The notes: a model not told the origin generated them from the sequence alone. DNA of 40,610 nucleotides from an uncultured Lachnospiraceae bacterium (GCA_910588535.1 CAJUOO010000026.1:1-40610); one strand, 5' to 3'. Positions 24,876 through 33,523 are shown, numbered from the stretch's first letter. Translations and numbers: made by a program.

Positions 24876-24906
24876 TCTTTATATTTCTTTTTGAAAGGAG
24901 CTCCCC

Positions 24907-26004
24907 ATGAATGAGGTGACAATAGGCTTTCTTGGGCTTGGTCTTATCGGCGGCTCTATCGCCAAGGGAATCAGGCGGCATCACAAAAATTATACATTGA
25001 TCGGCTACAATCACAACTATTCCACTGCTCAGGCAGCACTTGAGGAGGGGGTTCTCAACCTTGCCGTCAAGGAGGTTGACGACTCGTTCTCTCATTGTGA
25101 TATTATCTATCTGTGTATGCCCGTCTCTTATAATGTAGAATATCTTGAAAAGATCAAGCCTTATCTGAAACCCTCCTGCATCCTCACTGATGTGGGAAGT
25201 GTGAAGGGCAACATCCACAAAGCTGTCAAAGAGCTTGGACTGACCAGATATTTTATAGGTGGTCATCCCATGGCAGGTTCCGAAAAAACAGGTTATGCAA
25301 ACTCTACAGATCATCTTCTGGAAAATGCCTGCTATCCTCTGACTCCCTGTGAGGACACGGATCCTAAGGCACTACAATTCCTCAAAGAGCTCACCGCATC
25401 CTTGGGCGCCCTGCCATTTGTTCTATCTGAGCAGGAACATGATTATGCTGTGGCTGCCATCAGCCATCTGCCTCATCTGATCGCCTCTGGTCTGGTAAAC
25501 CTGATCCGCCGCGTGGACTCCAAGGAACAGCTTATGAAAACGATCGCAGCGGGAGGCTTTAAGGATATCACGCGCATCGCCTCCGCGTCACCTGTTATGT
25601 GGCAACAGATCTGCCTTACCAACCGGGATAATATCGTTAAGATTATGGAGCAATATCTCTCCTATCTCACAGAGGTCCGAGATGCCGTCCTTGCGGAGGA
25701 CACCGATTATCTCCACCGCTTTTTTGAAACAGGAAGAGAATACCGAAACTCCATTCCTGCTGCCCCATCTGGTCCGGTGACAAAAATATACTATCTCTAC
25801 TGCGATCTGATTGATAAGCCGGGAAGCATTGCCAAGGCTGCAACCATATTAGCAGACGCCAGTGTCAGCATCAAAAATATTGGCATAACACATATACGAG
25901 AATATCAGGAAGATGTTCTGCGCATAGAGTTTTATACCCAAGAAGATGCCATACTCGCTGGAACAGTATTAAAAGAACACGCCTATCAGGTGACACAACC
26001 ATAA
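24907..26004 (+). CDS. tyrA: Prephenate dehydrogenase with C-terminal ACT domain
   Basis: A 365-residue TyrA converting prephenate to 4-hydroxyphenylpyruvate with NAD(P). The Rossmann motif GLGLIGGSIAKGI is at residues 9-21, and GGHPMAGSEKTGY and ISHLPHLIASGLVN are family signatures. The C-terminal 75 residues (IYYLYCDLIDKPGSIAKAAT onward) form an ACT domain, which suggests feedback control by tyrosine. AAAGGAG lies 6 nt before the start. aroA follows 26 nt later. Confidence 0.95.
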   Translation: MNEVTIGFLGLGLIGGSIAKGIRRHHKNYTLIGYNHNYSTAQAALEEGVLNLAVKEVDDSFSHCDIIYLCMPVSYNVEYLEKIKPYLKPSCILTDVGSVKGNIHKAVKELGLTRYFIGGHPMAGSEKTGYANSTDHLLENACYPLTPCEDTDPKALQFLKELTASLGALPFVLSEQEHDYAVAAISHLPHLIASGLVNLIRRVDSKEQLMKTIAAGGFKDITRIASASPVMWQQICLTNRDNIVKIMEQYLSYLTEVRDAVLAEDTDYLHRFFETGREYRNSIPAAPSGPVTKIYYLYCDLIDKPGSIAKAATILADASVSIKNIGITHIREYQEDVLRIEFYTQEDAILAGTVLKEHAYQVTQP

Positions 26005-26030
26005 AAACCTCTTTTGAAAGGAGATGAACC

Positions 26031-27329
26031 ATGCACACTCCCTCCAGCTATCAAGTATCTACAATACCCGGACCAATTTCTCTCTCCTTGTCTGTTCCGG
26101 GATCAAAAAGTATAACAAACCGCGCTCTTCTTATGTCAGCACTCGCCGATGGCACCAGCACCTTATATGGGACATTATTTTCAGAAGATTCCAGATATTT
26201 TCTATTATGTCTTCAAGAACTTGGCTTTCCTGTGTCGATCAACGAAGAAAAGAAACAGGTCACTGTCACAGGCTTTGGAGGACGTATACCCAAAAAAGAA
26301 GCAACCATCTATGTAGGCAGCGCCGGAACCGCCGCACGTTTTCTAACTGCTATGCTTGGGCTGTCAGACGGTATCTATCACTTGGACGCCTCTGAGCAGA
26401 TGAGAAAACGCCCAATGAAACCACTTTTAGACTCTCTCATTTCCATCGGTGTCCAAGTAGATTATGAAGGTGCAGAGGGATTTTTCCCCTTCACAATCAC
26501 GGGAACTTCCCGAACTAAAAATACAATTACAGTAGATATCGGAAACAGCAGCCAATTTTTAAGCGCTCTTCTTATGTCAGCACCCATAAAGCCTGAAGGC
26601 CTGTCCATCACCCTAACTGGTATGACACATGCACTTTCCTATGTGAATATTACAACTAGAATGATGGAACAATTTGGATGCAGGGTAAGCTCTTCTGAGG
26701 AAGGTTCTTATCAAGTCCCCGCCGGATCTTCCTACCAGCCTCAGCACTATCAGGTTGAGCCGGATCTGTCAGCCGCATGTTATTTCTATGCGATGGCACC
26801 TTTACTTGGCGGCAATGTATGTGTAAACCATGTGCATTTTGATTCCATGCAGGGAGACATTCAATTTCTCAGGCTTTTAGAAAGACTTGGTTGCTCCTGT
26901 GTAGATGGTCCTGACGGAATCACGGTAAGCTGTGCCTCTCCTCGTTCCTATCAGGGAGTAGAGATTGATCTGTCAAGTTTCTCTGATCAGACCATGACAC
27001 TCGCAGCACTTGCCCCCTTTGCATCCTCTCCCACAACCATCAATCATATCGCTCATATCCGACTTCAGGAGAGCGATCGCATTCATGCAATCGCAACAGA
27101 GCTCTCACGCATGGGAATCCGTTGTGAAGAGCTTCCCGATGGTATCTATATCGAGCCCGGCATACCAAAGGCAGCGTCGGTGGAAACCTATGATGATCAC
27201 CGCATGGCAATGTCCTTTGCCTTGATTGGACTTGTCGTTCCCGGTGTGAAAATTCTAAATCCGGGTTGCTGCAAAAAGACTTTTGAGTCATATTTTGAGA
27301 TTTTAGACCAAATATCTGGTAGAGTCTAG
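26031..27329 (+). CDS. aroA: 3-phosphoshikimate 1-carboxyvinyltransferase (EPSP synthase)
   Basis: A 432-residue AroA joining shikimate-3-phosphate and PEP. The N-terminal PGSKSITNRALLMSALADG, the mid GSAGTAARFLTA and the C-terminal LQESDRIHAIATEL and TYDDHRMAMSFALIG motifs are all present. It follows tyrA closely and shares its promoter. GAAAGGAG lies in front of the start. Length and motifs are complete. Confidence 0.97.
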   Translation: MHTPSSYQVSTIPGPISLSLSVPGSKSITNRALLMSALADGTSTLYGTLFSEDSRYFLLCLQELGFPVSINEEKKQVTVTGFGGRIPKKEATIYVGSAGTAARFLTAMLGLSDGIYHLDASEQMRKRPMKPLLDSLISIGVQVDYEGAEGFFPFTITGTSRTKNTITVDIGNSSQFLSALLMSAPIKPEGLSITLTGMTHALSYVNITTRMMEQFGCRVSSSEEGSYQVPAGSSYQPQHYQVEPDLSAACYFYAMAPLLGGNVCVNHVHFDSMQGDIQFLRLLERLGCSCVDGPDGITVSCASPRSYQGVEIDLSSFSDQTMTLAALAPFASSPTTINHIAHIRLQESDRIHAIATELSRMGIRCEELPDGIYIEPGIPKAASVETYDDHRMAMSFALIGLVVPGVKILNPGCCKKTFESYFEILDQISGRV

Positions 27330-27347
27330 TCTAATAAATCCTTATTT

Positions 27348-27407
27348 TGTCGATCTGGTGTATTTTTTATGACAAGTTATGACAGATTGTCGAAATGTTT
27401 GTAAAAT
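27348..27407 (+). promoter_or_regulatory. folD promoter with 0A-box-like sites
   Basis: ATGACA (27379-27384) and TAAAAT (27402-27407) are 17 nt apart. The spacer contains a perfect 0A box, TGTCGAA (27388-27394), and TGTCGAT lies at 27348-27354. Bound Spo0A would sit between the promoter elements and block them. Direct repeats of TTATGACA adjoin the -35 box. Confidence 0.6.
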
Positions 27408-27426
27408 CTAACTGATGGAGGTATCT

Positions 27427-28266
27427 ATGGAACTTATAAAAGGCACCGATGTGGTGGCCGCCCTCAATGCAGAATTAAAGACCAAGCTGGCTGCTTCCTC
27501 TTATATCCCGCAGCTCGCAATTATCCGTGTCGGTGAAAAACCAGATGATGTATCATATGAGAGAGGCGCCATCAAGCGCATGGGCACAATAGGGCTTCGA
27601 TGCCGCTCTTATATCTTTGAGGAATCTATCTCAAACCAAGCCTTTGTAAAGGAATTTAAAACCATCAACGAAGACCCAGACATAGACGGGATTCTTCTGC
27701 TTCGCCCTCTACCTAAGCATATCGATGAGACAGCGATTGAGCAGATAATAGATCCTTCCAAGGATGTAGATGGTATCAGCCCCTATAACATGGCAAAATT
27801 ATTTGCCGGGGACGAGACGGGCTTTGCCCCCTGTACGGCGGAGGCAGTTATCGAGATGCTTGATTATGCCCATATCTCTCTCTCAGGTAAACGTGTCACA
27901 ATTGTCGGGCGAAGCCTTGTGGTTGGAAAACCTCTCGCCATGCTCTGCATCAAACGAAATGCCACCGTAACTATCTGTCACACAAAAACGGTAAATCTCG
28001 CGGACACCTGCAAACAGGCGGAGATACTTATCGCCTGTGCGGGGCGCCCTCGCATGCTCGATCATTCCTATATTGGAGCTCAGGCAACTGTGATCGATGT
28101 CGGTATCAATATGGATCAAAAGAACAAGCTTTGTGGTGATGTTGATTTAGATTCCATCTCACAGACAGCGGCTCTGGCTACACCTGTACCGGGAGGCGTC
28201 GGTACTGTCACCACCTCCGTGCTTGCAAAGCATGTAATACAGGCAGCAAAAAGGATGGGGAAATAA
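27427..28266 (+). CDS. folD: FolD-type methylenetetrahydrofolate dehydrogenase / cyclohydrolase, divergent
   Basis: A 279-residue FolD-family enzyme of one-carbon metabolism. Family motifs include DVDGISPYNMAKL, GRSLVVGKPLAML with HTKT, and TPVPGGVGTVTTSVL. The usual YVxxK motif reads YERGAIK, so the position of the catalytic Lys (Tyr44+4) is Ala48, with a Lys two residues later. PCTP is PCTA and PGGVGPMT is PGGVGTVT. It thus belongs to a divergent branch, and cyclohydrolase activity is uncertain. I start at ATG 27427, 5 nt after GGAGG. Confidence 0.88.
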   Translation: MELIKGTDVVAALNAELKTKLAASSYIPQLAIIRVGEKPDDVSYERGAIKRMGTIGLRCRSYIFEESISNQAFVKEFKTINEDPDIDGILLLRPLPKHIDETAIEQIIDPSKDVDGISPYNMAKLFAGDETGFAPCTAEAVIEMLDYAHISLSGKRVTIVGRSLVVGKPLAMLCIKRNATVTICHTKTVNLADTCKQAEILIACAGRPRMLDHSYIGAQATVIDVGINMDQKNKLCGDVDLDSISQTAALATPVPGGVGTVTTSVLAKHVIQAAKRMGK

Positions 28267-28274
28267 CCCCATCC
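28248..28274 (-). terminator. Terminator of the gpr-spoIIP-spoIID-spoIIQ operon
   Basis: GGATGGGG (28253-28260) pairs with CCCCATCC (28267-28274), and on the minus strand the stem is followed by five U residues (28252-28248). It lies within the last codons and stop of folD, so the two convergent genes share this DNA. Confidence 0.8.
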
Positions 28275-28280
28275 CTATGC

Positions 28281-29120
28281 CTATTGAATAAAGTCAAGCG
28301 GATCCACCGGCGTCTCGCCGTTCATCAGCTTAAGATATAAATGACTTCCCTCATTGATATAATATTTGCTTGGCTCACTGATATATCCAATAATGTCACC
28401 TGCTTTTACTTCTTCGCCCATTGACACTTCCAAAGCCTTGAGCTGTCCATATTGCAGAGAATAATCATTTCCAAGAGCCATGGTAATATAATCGCCAATC
28501 TCTTCATTGGAGGAGATCTGTGTCACCACACCGTCCGCAGCTGCGAGAACAGGAGTGTTGACCTCACCCTGAATCAAGATAGCTGGATTATACTTGTACT
28601 GTTGCAGGGTATTAAAATACACGGTCGCGTCCATGCTGAAATCCAGAATGACATTTCCCTGTATCGGCCACGCAAGCTTGGAATCCTCGTAGAAGGAAAG
28701 CTGCATCGGCGTCACATCCACCGCCTCAGCGGGGTCTTCCTCTGGCTCTGGATCGCCTTCCACCATATTCTCCCAGTCCGGCTCATCTGTGGCATCCATC
28801 AGATTGGTTATATCTGCGATGGAAGCGGTCTCATCCTCTGCAAGCACAGCATCACCGGGGTTTGTCTCGTCCTCCATAGCAACCTGCTTGGTCTCCTTCT
28901 CTTCTTGTATGGTAGTCTCCTTCTCCACCTGCTGCCTTGTTTCTTTCTCTGCCTGTGTTGTTGTCTCCTTCTCAAGCTCTGCTAGAAGCTTTGGATTCGT
29001 ATCCTTATTGTCCTTTGCCATATTTACTGCCACTATGCCTGCGACTGCGAAGATTGACATAAGCAGTAATATTAAAAATGCTTTTTCCCTAATAAATGTA
29101 GAAAATTTATTTCTTTTCAC
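28281..29120 (-). CDS. spoIIQ: SpoIIQ-like membrane protein with degenerate LytM (M23) domain
   Basis: A 279-residue protein with one N-terminal membrane helix (about residues 12-32), a long Glu/Thr-rich linker with repeated ETTTQ/EKET units, and a C-terminal LytM domain from about residue 150. In place of the HxGxD zinc motif it has ILIQGEVNTP, and HLHF-type HxH reads HLYLK, so the metal site is incomplete. It follows spoIID, as in Bacillus, where SpoIIQ also lacks peptidase activity and serves as the forespore half of the SpoIIQ-SpoIIIAH channel. The name rests on this context. Confidence 0.8.
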   Translation of the reverse strand: MKRNKFSTFIREKAFLILLLMSIFAVAGIVAVNMAKDNKDTNPKLLAELEKETTTQAEKETRQQVEKETTIQEEKETKQVAMEDETNPGDAVLAEDETASIADITNLMDATDEPDWENMVEGDPEPEEDPAEAVDVTPMQLSFYEDSKLAWPIQGNVILDFSMDATVYFNTLQQYKYNPAILIQGEVNTPVLAAADGVVTQISSNEEIGDYITMALGNDYSLQYGQLKALEVSMGEEVKAGDIIGYISEPSKYYINEGSHLYLKLMNGETPVDPLDFIQ

Positions 29121-29161
29121 CTTCTATCACCTCGATAATAGTCTTACCGAAGTTTCTCTCA

Positions 29162-30085
29162 TTATTCACCGGAAACTGTAATATTTGAATAATAATATGC
29201 CAAAATCTCCCGGTAACTTTTTCCTTCCGATGCCATATGTTCCGCCCCATATAAGCTCAGCCCAAGACCATGTCCTATACCCTTTGTCAAGATTCTTATT
29301 CTTCCCTCATATGCCTCAAAGCTAAATGCTGGTGACTTAAGTCCAAATGCATCCTGCACCTTGGATGCTGGAATCCGAATCTCATTCCACACCACTGCCT
29401 GCTTGTATTCCCCCTCCCGTCCCTCCACCACAAGCTGATCCATAAACTCTTCCGCGGACGCCTCCTCCATAAGCAATACATTCTCTGAACCGGAAGCTTT
29501 CAAAAGCCCTGCATAAAATTCCTCCGCGGACATGGTAAGTAAAGACAAAAAACTCTCAGCCTGAATGTCCCAACTACTATCCACGCTGGACAGATACAAA
29601 CAACCCTTTAGACTATTTGTCATACCTGCACTGACTTGATGAAAATATGGTTCTATCAACTCCCCATCACATCGCAGCACCTCACCTCTTGTCTGCTGAA
29701 CCGCTGTCTGATAACGGGAGTATGTATAAGAAAAATCCTCTCCAAACATAGCCTGAAGCTCTTCCATCTGATAGCGAGGCAGTGAAAGCTGATCCTCGTT
29801 AATCTCCCTCTCCTCCCCCATCCGCATCCGCACATAGGTGCGAAGAAGAACAGCCATCGCTTTATATGCCTCATCCTCGTATGTGACCGGCATATAATAG
29901 GCAACCGTCCCCGTCAGATATTCTTCTATCGGCATCTTCTCTTGTCCCGATACAATATAATATTCCTCAGGAGCACTGCTGCGCTCTGATACTGCCCCCT
30001 CCTCATTCATAAGATAAGTGATAGCGGCAGGAAGAAGGATCACGGCAAGTAGAAAAAAAAGATTCCGATACAGCCTTTTGCTCAT
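29162..30085 (-). CDS. spoIID: Stage II sporulation protein D
   Basis: A 307-residue SpoIID, normally a lytic transglycosylase of the engulfment complex, with one N-terminal membrane anchor. The segment EEYLTGTVAYYMPVTYEDEA fits the family, but the catalytic Glu (EMP in others) is Tyr64 here. The end motif reads GHGLGLSLYGAEHMA, where SQYGA is usual. So the family call is good but activity is doubtful. I start at ATG 30085, 7 nt after GGAGG. It lies 16 nt after spoIIP and 41 nt before the spoIIQ-like gene. Confidence 0.9.
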   Translation of the reverse strand: MSKRLYRNLFFLLAVILLPAAITYLMNEEGAVSERSSAPEEYYIVSGQEKMPIEEYLTGTVAYYMPVTYEDEAYKAMAVLLRTYVRMRMGEEREINEDQLSLPRYQMEELQAMFGEDFSYTYSRYQTAVQQTRGEVLRCDGELIEPYFHQVSAGMTNSLKGCLYLSSVDSSWDIQAESFLSLLTMSAEEFYAGLLKASGSENVLLMEEASAEEFMDQLVVEGREGEYKQAVVWNEIRIPASKVQDAFGLKSPAFSFEAYEGRIRILTKGIGHGLGLSLYGAEHMASEGKSYREILAYYYSNITVSGE

Positions 30086-30101
30086 AACTCTTCCTCCTAT
30101 C

Positions 30102-31385
30102 TCACTCTTCTCCACTCAATGTTTTATGAAGCATAACCGCCAACGGCTCCATCGCATTTTTCACCTCCTGAAGCGTGTTGGTCTGCGCTCCTGCCTCCAC
30201 CAACAAAGATCTCGGTCTATAATGCATATTATAGCGGTACGCATTGATCATAATGCGCCTGCAAAAACCCGGATAATATGCTTCCGCCTTAAGCTGCAGC
30301 ATCAGGCTGAACGCCAAATTATCCTGTATGTATGGATTATATAGATAAGAGATCGCACCCTGAAGCGTCGTCTTGCTAATTCCATTCACAAACATAATCT
30401 GCGCCGTCGGTTTGCCATTTACCTCTGTCATAAGATGAACTCCCTCATTTACTCCATCACGGTGCAGATCGATAATCACCTCAATAGAAGGGTATTGTGC
30501 CAGTATCGCCTCAATCCCATCTGCAGCATAATTATATGCCTCATTTCTGTCGATCACTCCCTCCATCATATCATAGGGCGTAATATCATGATATACGGAA
30601 TAGCCATACTGCTCTCTTAAGATAGACGCCAGATATTCCCCCACACCAACGATCGTATCCTCCACCACTCCGGGCCTAGAATCTGCAAAAGCTTCACTAT
30701 AGTGTGAATGATAGATTAGAATTTGCGGATTAGCACTATCTAATGTCATTGTCATATCTTTCGCCAAGAGCTCTTTGGCATTCAGCTCACTGCTGGTTAT
30801 CGTTGTGATCTGACTGACTACATAGAAATTACGTATAAGAAAATCGTAATCACAGAGCTTGGCTAGCGGATACACATTTCCCAAAACCGATGGGGAAAAC
30901 ACATCTTGAGCCACGGCAGTCTCGTCCTGTCCCGGTGCAGCAGTCTCCTCTGGCTGCCCCTGACTATCTGGTTCCGCCGCGAATGTCTCTGTGTTCGCAT
31001 CCACTGTATTCTCTTCCATATTCTCTACATCCATTCCCTGTGTTGGCACTTCTGTATCTATCTCAATTCTCTCCACATAATATGGGTCCTGTGTTCCGGA
31101 AGATGACACGTTCCTTCTTCCTGCATATTCCCACACTGGAACCACTCCCCGCACAAGGCGCACCAGATATTCCACCAATGTCTCTGGTTCCTCTTCCTTC
31201 ATTATATAAGCAGAAGCCGGAGCTGTCGTCTGAAAAACAGCTCCGGTGACAGAGCGGGTCAGCGTCTTCCACCACGAAGCCTCCATGCCGAAAAATCCTC
31301 CCGCTACAATTTTTATGCCTGCAAATAAAATGAAAGCCCACGCCAGTCCATATATTCCCTTTTTCAGCCACCGCGTCTTTCCCAT
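30102..31385 (-). CDS. spoIIP: Stage II sporulation protein P
   Basis: A 427-residue SpoIIP, the amidase/endopeptidase of the engulfment (DMP) complex. It has an N-terminal membrane helix (about 10-28), a low-complexity acidic linker, and the amidase domain. Metal ligands are visible: His in LIYHSHYSEAF, Glu in the same segment, His in VIIDLHRDG, and Glu in LVEAGAQTNT. Unlike its partner SpoIID, it looks fully active. It lies 82 nt after gpr, matching the conserved gpr-spoIIP pair. Confidence 0.95.
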   Translation of the reverse strand: MGKTRWLKKGIYGLAWAFILFAGIKIVAGGFFGMEASWWKTLTRSVTGAVFQTTAPASAYIMKEEEPETLVEYLVRLVRGVVPVWEYAGRRNVSSSGTQDPYYVERIEIDTEVPTQGMDVENMEENTVDANTETFAAEPDSQGQPEETAAPGQDETAVAQDVFSPSVLGNVYPLAKLCDYDFLIRNFYVVSQITTITSSELNAKELLAKDMTMTLDSANPQILIYHSHYSEAFADSRPGVVEDTIVGVGEYLASILREQYGYSVYHDITPYDMMEGVIDRNEAYNYAADGIEAILAQYPSIEVIIDLHRDGVNEGVHLMTEVNGKPTAQIMFVNGISKTTLQGAISYLYNPYIQDNLAFSLMLQLKAEAYYPGFCRRIMINAYRYNMHYRPRSLLVEAGAQTNTLQEVKNAMEPLAVMLHKTLSGEE

Positions 31386-31467
31386 TTTCCTTTATGCACA
31401 CCTTTCTTAGGCAGGACAGGCAGAGCTATTGTCCTGTCACTAATATATTCCCCTTTTCCCGGATTCA

Positions 31468-32367
31468 TTACTCACCCTCAGAAAAAGCTAGATTAATCGC
31501 TTCTGAGATAGTATAACTAATGCGTTTCACCGTCTCATCCACATCCTTAGGCGTGACAAAAAGATTCTTAAGTCTTTCATCCAACAGACTGTAAATCAGT
31601 CCTCTCTTCTCAGATTCCTCCATAGTGACCAGAAGCTGTTCCATCGCATCCCCCGCGATTGTCGCCGCGTCCACCACAGTGGGAACTCCAATGGCAAGCA
31701 CCGGCACCCCAAGGCTCTCCTTTGTAAGCCCATGCCTGTGATTTCCCACCCCTGAACCGGGATGAATACCAGTATCTGCTATCTGAATCGTCGTGTTCAG
31801 CCTCGTTGTGCTTCTTGCCGCCAGAGCATCTACCGCAATTACCACAGTGGGCTTTGTCTCCTTCACAATTCCCCTGACAATCTCCGCCGTCTCCATTCCC
31901 GTCTGTGCCATCACCCCCGGCACAATCGCACTGATAAGAGAGCCTTCCTTTTTCAGATGTCTGTTGATACAAAGATTATCTGCAACCAAAGGCCCCAGCG
32001 CATCTGGCGTCACATCTTTATTCCCCAATCCCACCACCAGAAGAGAATGGTTCTTGGATTTCTCCACTCCCTTAATCAAGCGCCGAATTTGTCGAGATAA
32101 TTCCTCTGAGATCTCCCTGTGATAATCTTCATCCGCATATAATAGTTCCGAAGACTCAAGTGTAATATATGTTCCCTTGGGTTTCCCAACCACGCGCTCT
32201 GCCTCCTTTGTCGTGATGCGGACGCTGGTAATTCGAAGATTCTTTGCCTGTTTATATTCCTCCTCCATCAAAATACCGCTGTCTGCTTCCTCTGTTCCCC
32301 TTAAACTCTCGCTTGCCTCCAAGGCCAGATCTGTTCTGCTCTCATAACTAGATGTTATCTGGTTCAT
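31468..32367 (-). CDS. gpr: GPR endopeptidase (germination protease)
   Basis: A 299-residue GPR, the aspartic-type protease that degrades small acid-soluble proteins at germination. The propeptide region ESRTDLALEASES, VGLGNKDVTPDALGP and VAVDALAARSTTRLNTTIQI are characteristic. I start at ATG 32367 with GAGGG upstream; a GTG 6 codons earlier is a weaker choice. It is divergent from rpsT, as in Bacillus. A likely substrate, an alpha/beta SASP, is encoded at 39944-40165. Confidence 0.96.
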   Translation of the reverse strand: MNQITSSYESRTDLALEASESLRGTEEADSGILMEEEYKQAKNLRITSVRITTKEAERVVGKPKGTYITLESSELLYADEDYHREISEELSRQIRRLIKGVEKSKNHSLLVVGLGNKDVTPDALGPLVADNLCINRHLKKEGSLISAIVPGVMAQTGMETAEIVRGIVKETKPTVVIAVDALAARSTTRLNTTIQIADTGIHPGSGVGNHRHGLTKESLGVPVLAIGVPTVVDAATIAGDAMEQLLVTMEESEKRGLIYSLLDERLKNLFVTPKDVDETVKRISYTISEAINLAFSEGE

Positions 32368-32441
32368 AATTTCCCTCACTTCCACTCAATATCACATAGC
32401 TATATGTGTTACATTTTCTTCAAAAAACAGGAAATTATGTA

Positions 32442-32471
32442 TTGACAAATCTTTTCCTTCTATACTATAAT
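32442..32471 (+). promoter_or_regulatory. rpsT promoter
   Basis: A perfect TTGACA (32442-32447) and TATAAT (32466-32471) are 18 nt apart. Transcription from about 32478 leaves a leader of some 78 nt before the TTG start of rpsT. Confidence 0.85.
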
Positions 32472-32486
32472 ACATAGGTGTGTGAA

Positions 32487-32515
32487 CATTAGGACGTCCG
32501 TGTCCGGCTCTAATG
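32487..32515 (+). promoter_or_regulatory. Hairpin in the rpsT leader
   Basis: CATTAG (32487-32492) pairs with CTAATG (32510-32515), and GGAC with GTCC inside it. The stem is GC-rich in its upper part. It could be an S20 autoregulatory site, but this is inference only. Confidence 0.4.
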
Positions 32516-32555
32516 CGAAACATCAAAAAATATAATATCATTGGAGGTGTACGGA

Positions 32556-32819
32556 TTGGCTAACATTAAGTCTGCTAAAAAAAGAATTTTAGTAATTGAT
32601 AAGAAGACTGCTAGAAATAAAGCGATCAAGTCTAAAGTTAAGACTTATATCAAGAAGGTTGAGGCTGCTATTACTGCCGGTGACAAGGCTGCTGCACAGG
32701 CTGCATTAAACGCTGCTTCTTCTGAGATCGGCAAGGCTGCTTCAAAGGGAATCTATCACAAGAATACGGCTGCAAGAAAGATTTCCCGTCTGGCTCTCGC
32801 TGTTAATAAGATTGCTTAA
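32556..32819 (+). CDS. rpsT: Ribosomal protein S20
   Basis: An 87-residue S20, a 30S protein binding 16S rRNA. It is rich in Lys and Ala, with KSAKKRILVIDKKTARNKAI near the start and the SKGIYHKNTAARKISRLA signature near the end. The start is TTG (32556), 7 nt after GGAGGT, giving the standard N-terminus (M)ANIKSAKKR. The apparent upstream TTG at 32541 would remove the ribosome binding site. It lies divergent from gpr. Confidence 0.97.
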   Translation: MANIKSAKKRILVIDKKTARNKAIKSKVKTYIKKVEAAITAGDKAAAQAALNAASSEIGKAASKGIYHKNTAARKISRLALAVNKIA

Positions 32820-32926
32820 TTTCAGAACATATAGATAAACAATCGGGCATGGAAGAGATCTTCCTGCTCGCCGCGCAGAACACAAATTACAATAACCATT
32901 TATTATGTGCCCCTGTGCATAAAACG

Positions 32927-32960
32927 ATCCATGGAGCTTAACCCACTCCATGGATTTTAT
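32927..32960 (+). terminator. rpsT terminator
   Basis: ATCCATGGAG (32927-32936) and CTCCATGGAT (32946-32955) form a 10-bp stem followed by TTTTATT. Outer segments TGTGCATAAAA and TTTTATTGTGCACA can extend the fold, which may also stop reading from the convergent gene. Confidence 0.85.
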
Positions 32961-32992
32961 TGTGCACAAAACTACAAGAAAAAGAGATTTCC

Positions 32993-33523
32993 CTAGCATA
33001 CTTCGACATCTATAAAATGAAAAGACTGAAATATCTCCTCCGCAATACTCTGATAATGATGAGAACAGGAAAAATTAATAAACCCCATCAACACCTTGCC
33101 ATCCAGAAGACAGAAGAACAACTTATGATAGACCTCATCTGTCGGCGTATGTGTGATTAAATCTAGGCTGGACACCATATGTGATCCAATCTCTATTTCC
33201 TTCTCTGCTAAAATCTTAATTCTCGGACCTGTCTGTTCCAACATCATTCGCACAATCTCAAGAAACTCCCCCATGGATTCTTCTGGAATTTCGTGTTCCG
33301 TATAGCGAAAACCAACAAACAGATCCAAATAATCATTCCCCAGCACCAGTTTGGGCATATTTGCAAGGGGATAGATCTCTTCTATTGTCTTGAGTGGCAG
33401 CTCTTGAAAATCCTCTGGGAGCCATATGGCAACCTTGCCATCAAAAAGCTCTCTCTCTGCAAATGAAACGGGAACCTTATTCATAAGAATTGTTCCCTCA
33501 AAAATAGATTTATTTTCCTGCAT
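32993..33523 (-). CDS. Hypothetical protein, 176 residues
   Basis: A soluble acidic protein with no signal peptide or membrane segment. The C-terminal GFINFSCSHHYQSIAEEIFQ followed by SFHF is faintly reminiscent of DUF1795/PsbP-like domains, in which a final strand and helix carry an ..I..SF.F pattern, but I cannot claim homology. A clear GGGGGAAAGATA precedes the ATG, so the gene is real. It is convergent with rpsT and stands alone. Function unknown. Confidence 0.7.
   Translation of the reverse strand: MQENKSIFEGTILMNKVPVSFAERELFDGKVAIWLPEDFQELPLKTIEEIYPLANMPKLVLGNDYLDLFVGFRYTEHEIPEESMGEFLEIVRMMLEQTGPRIKILAEKEIEIGSHMVSSLDLITHTPTDEVYHKLFFCLLDGKVLMGFINFSCSHHYQSIAEEIFQSFHFIDVEVC

Noticed and set aside
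24876..24906. T-box or aromatic amino-acid leader before tyrA
   Set aside because: Only about 25 nt between transcription start and gene.
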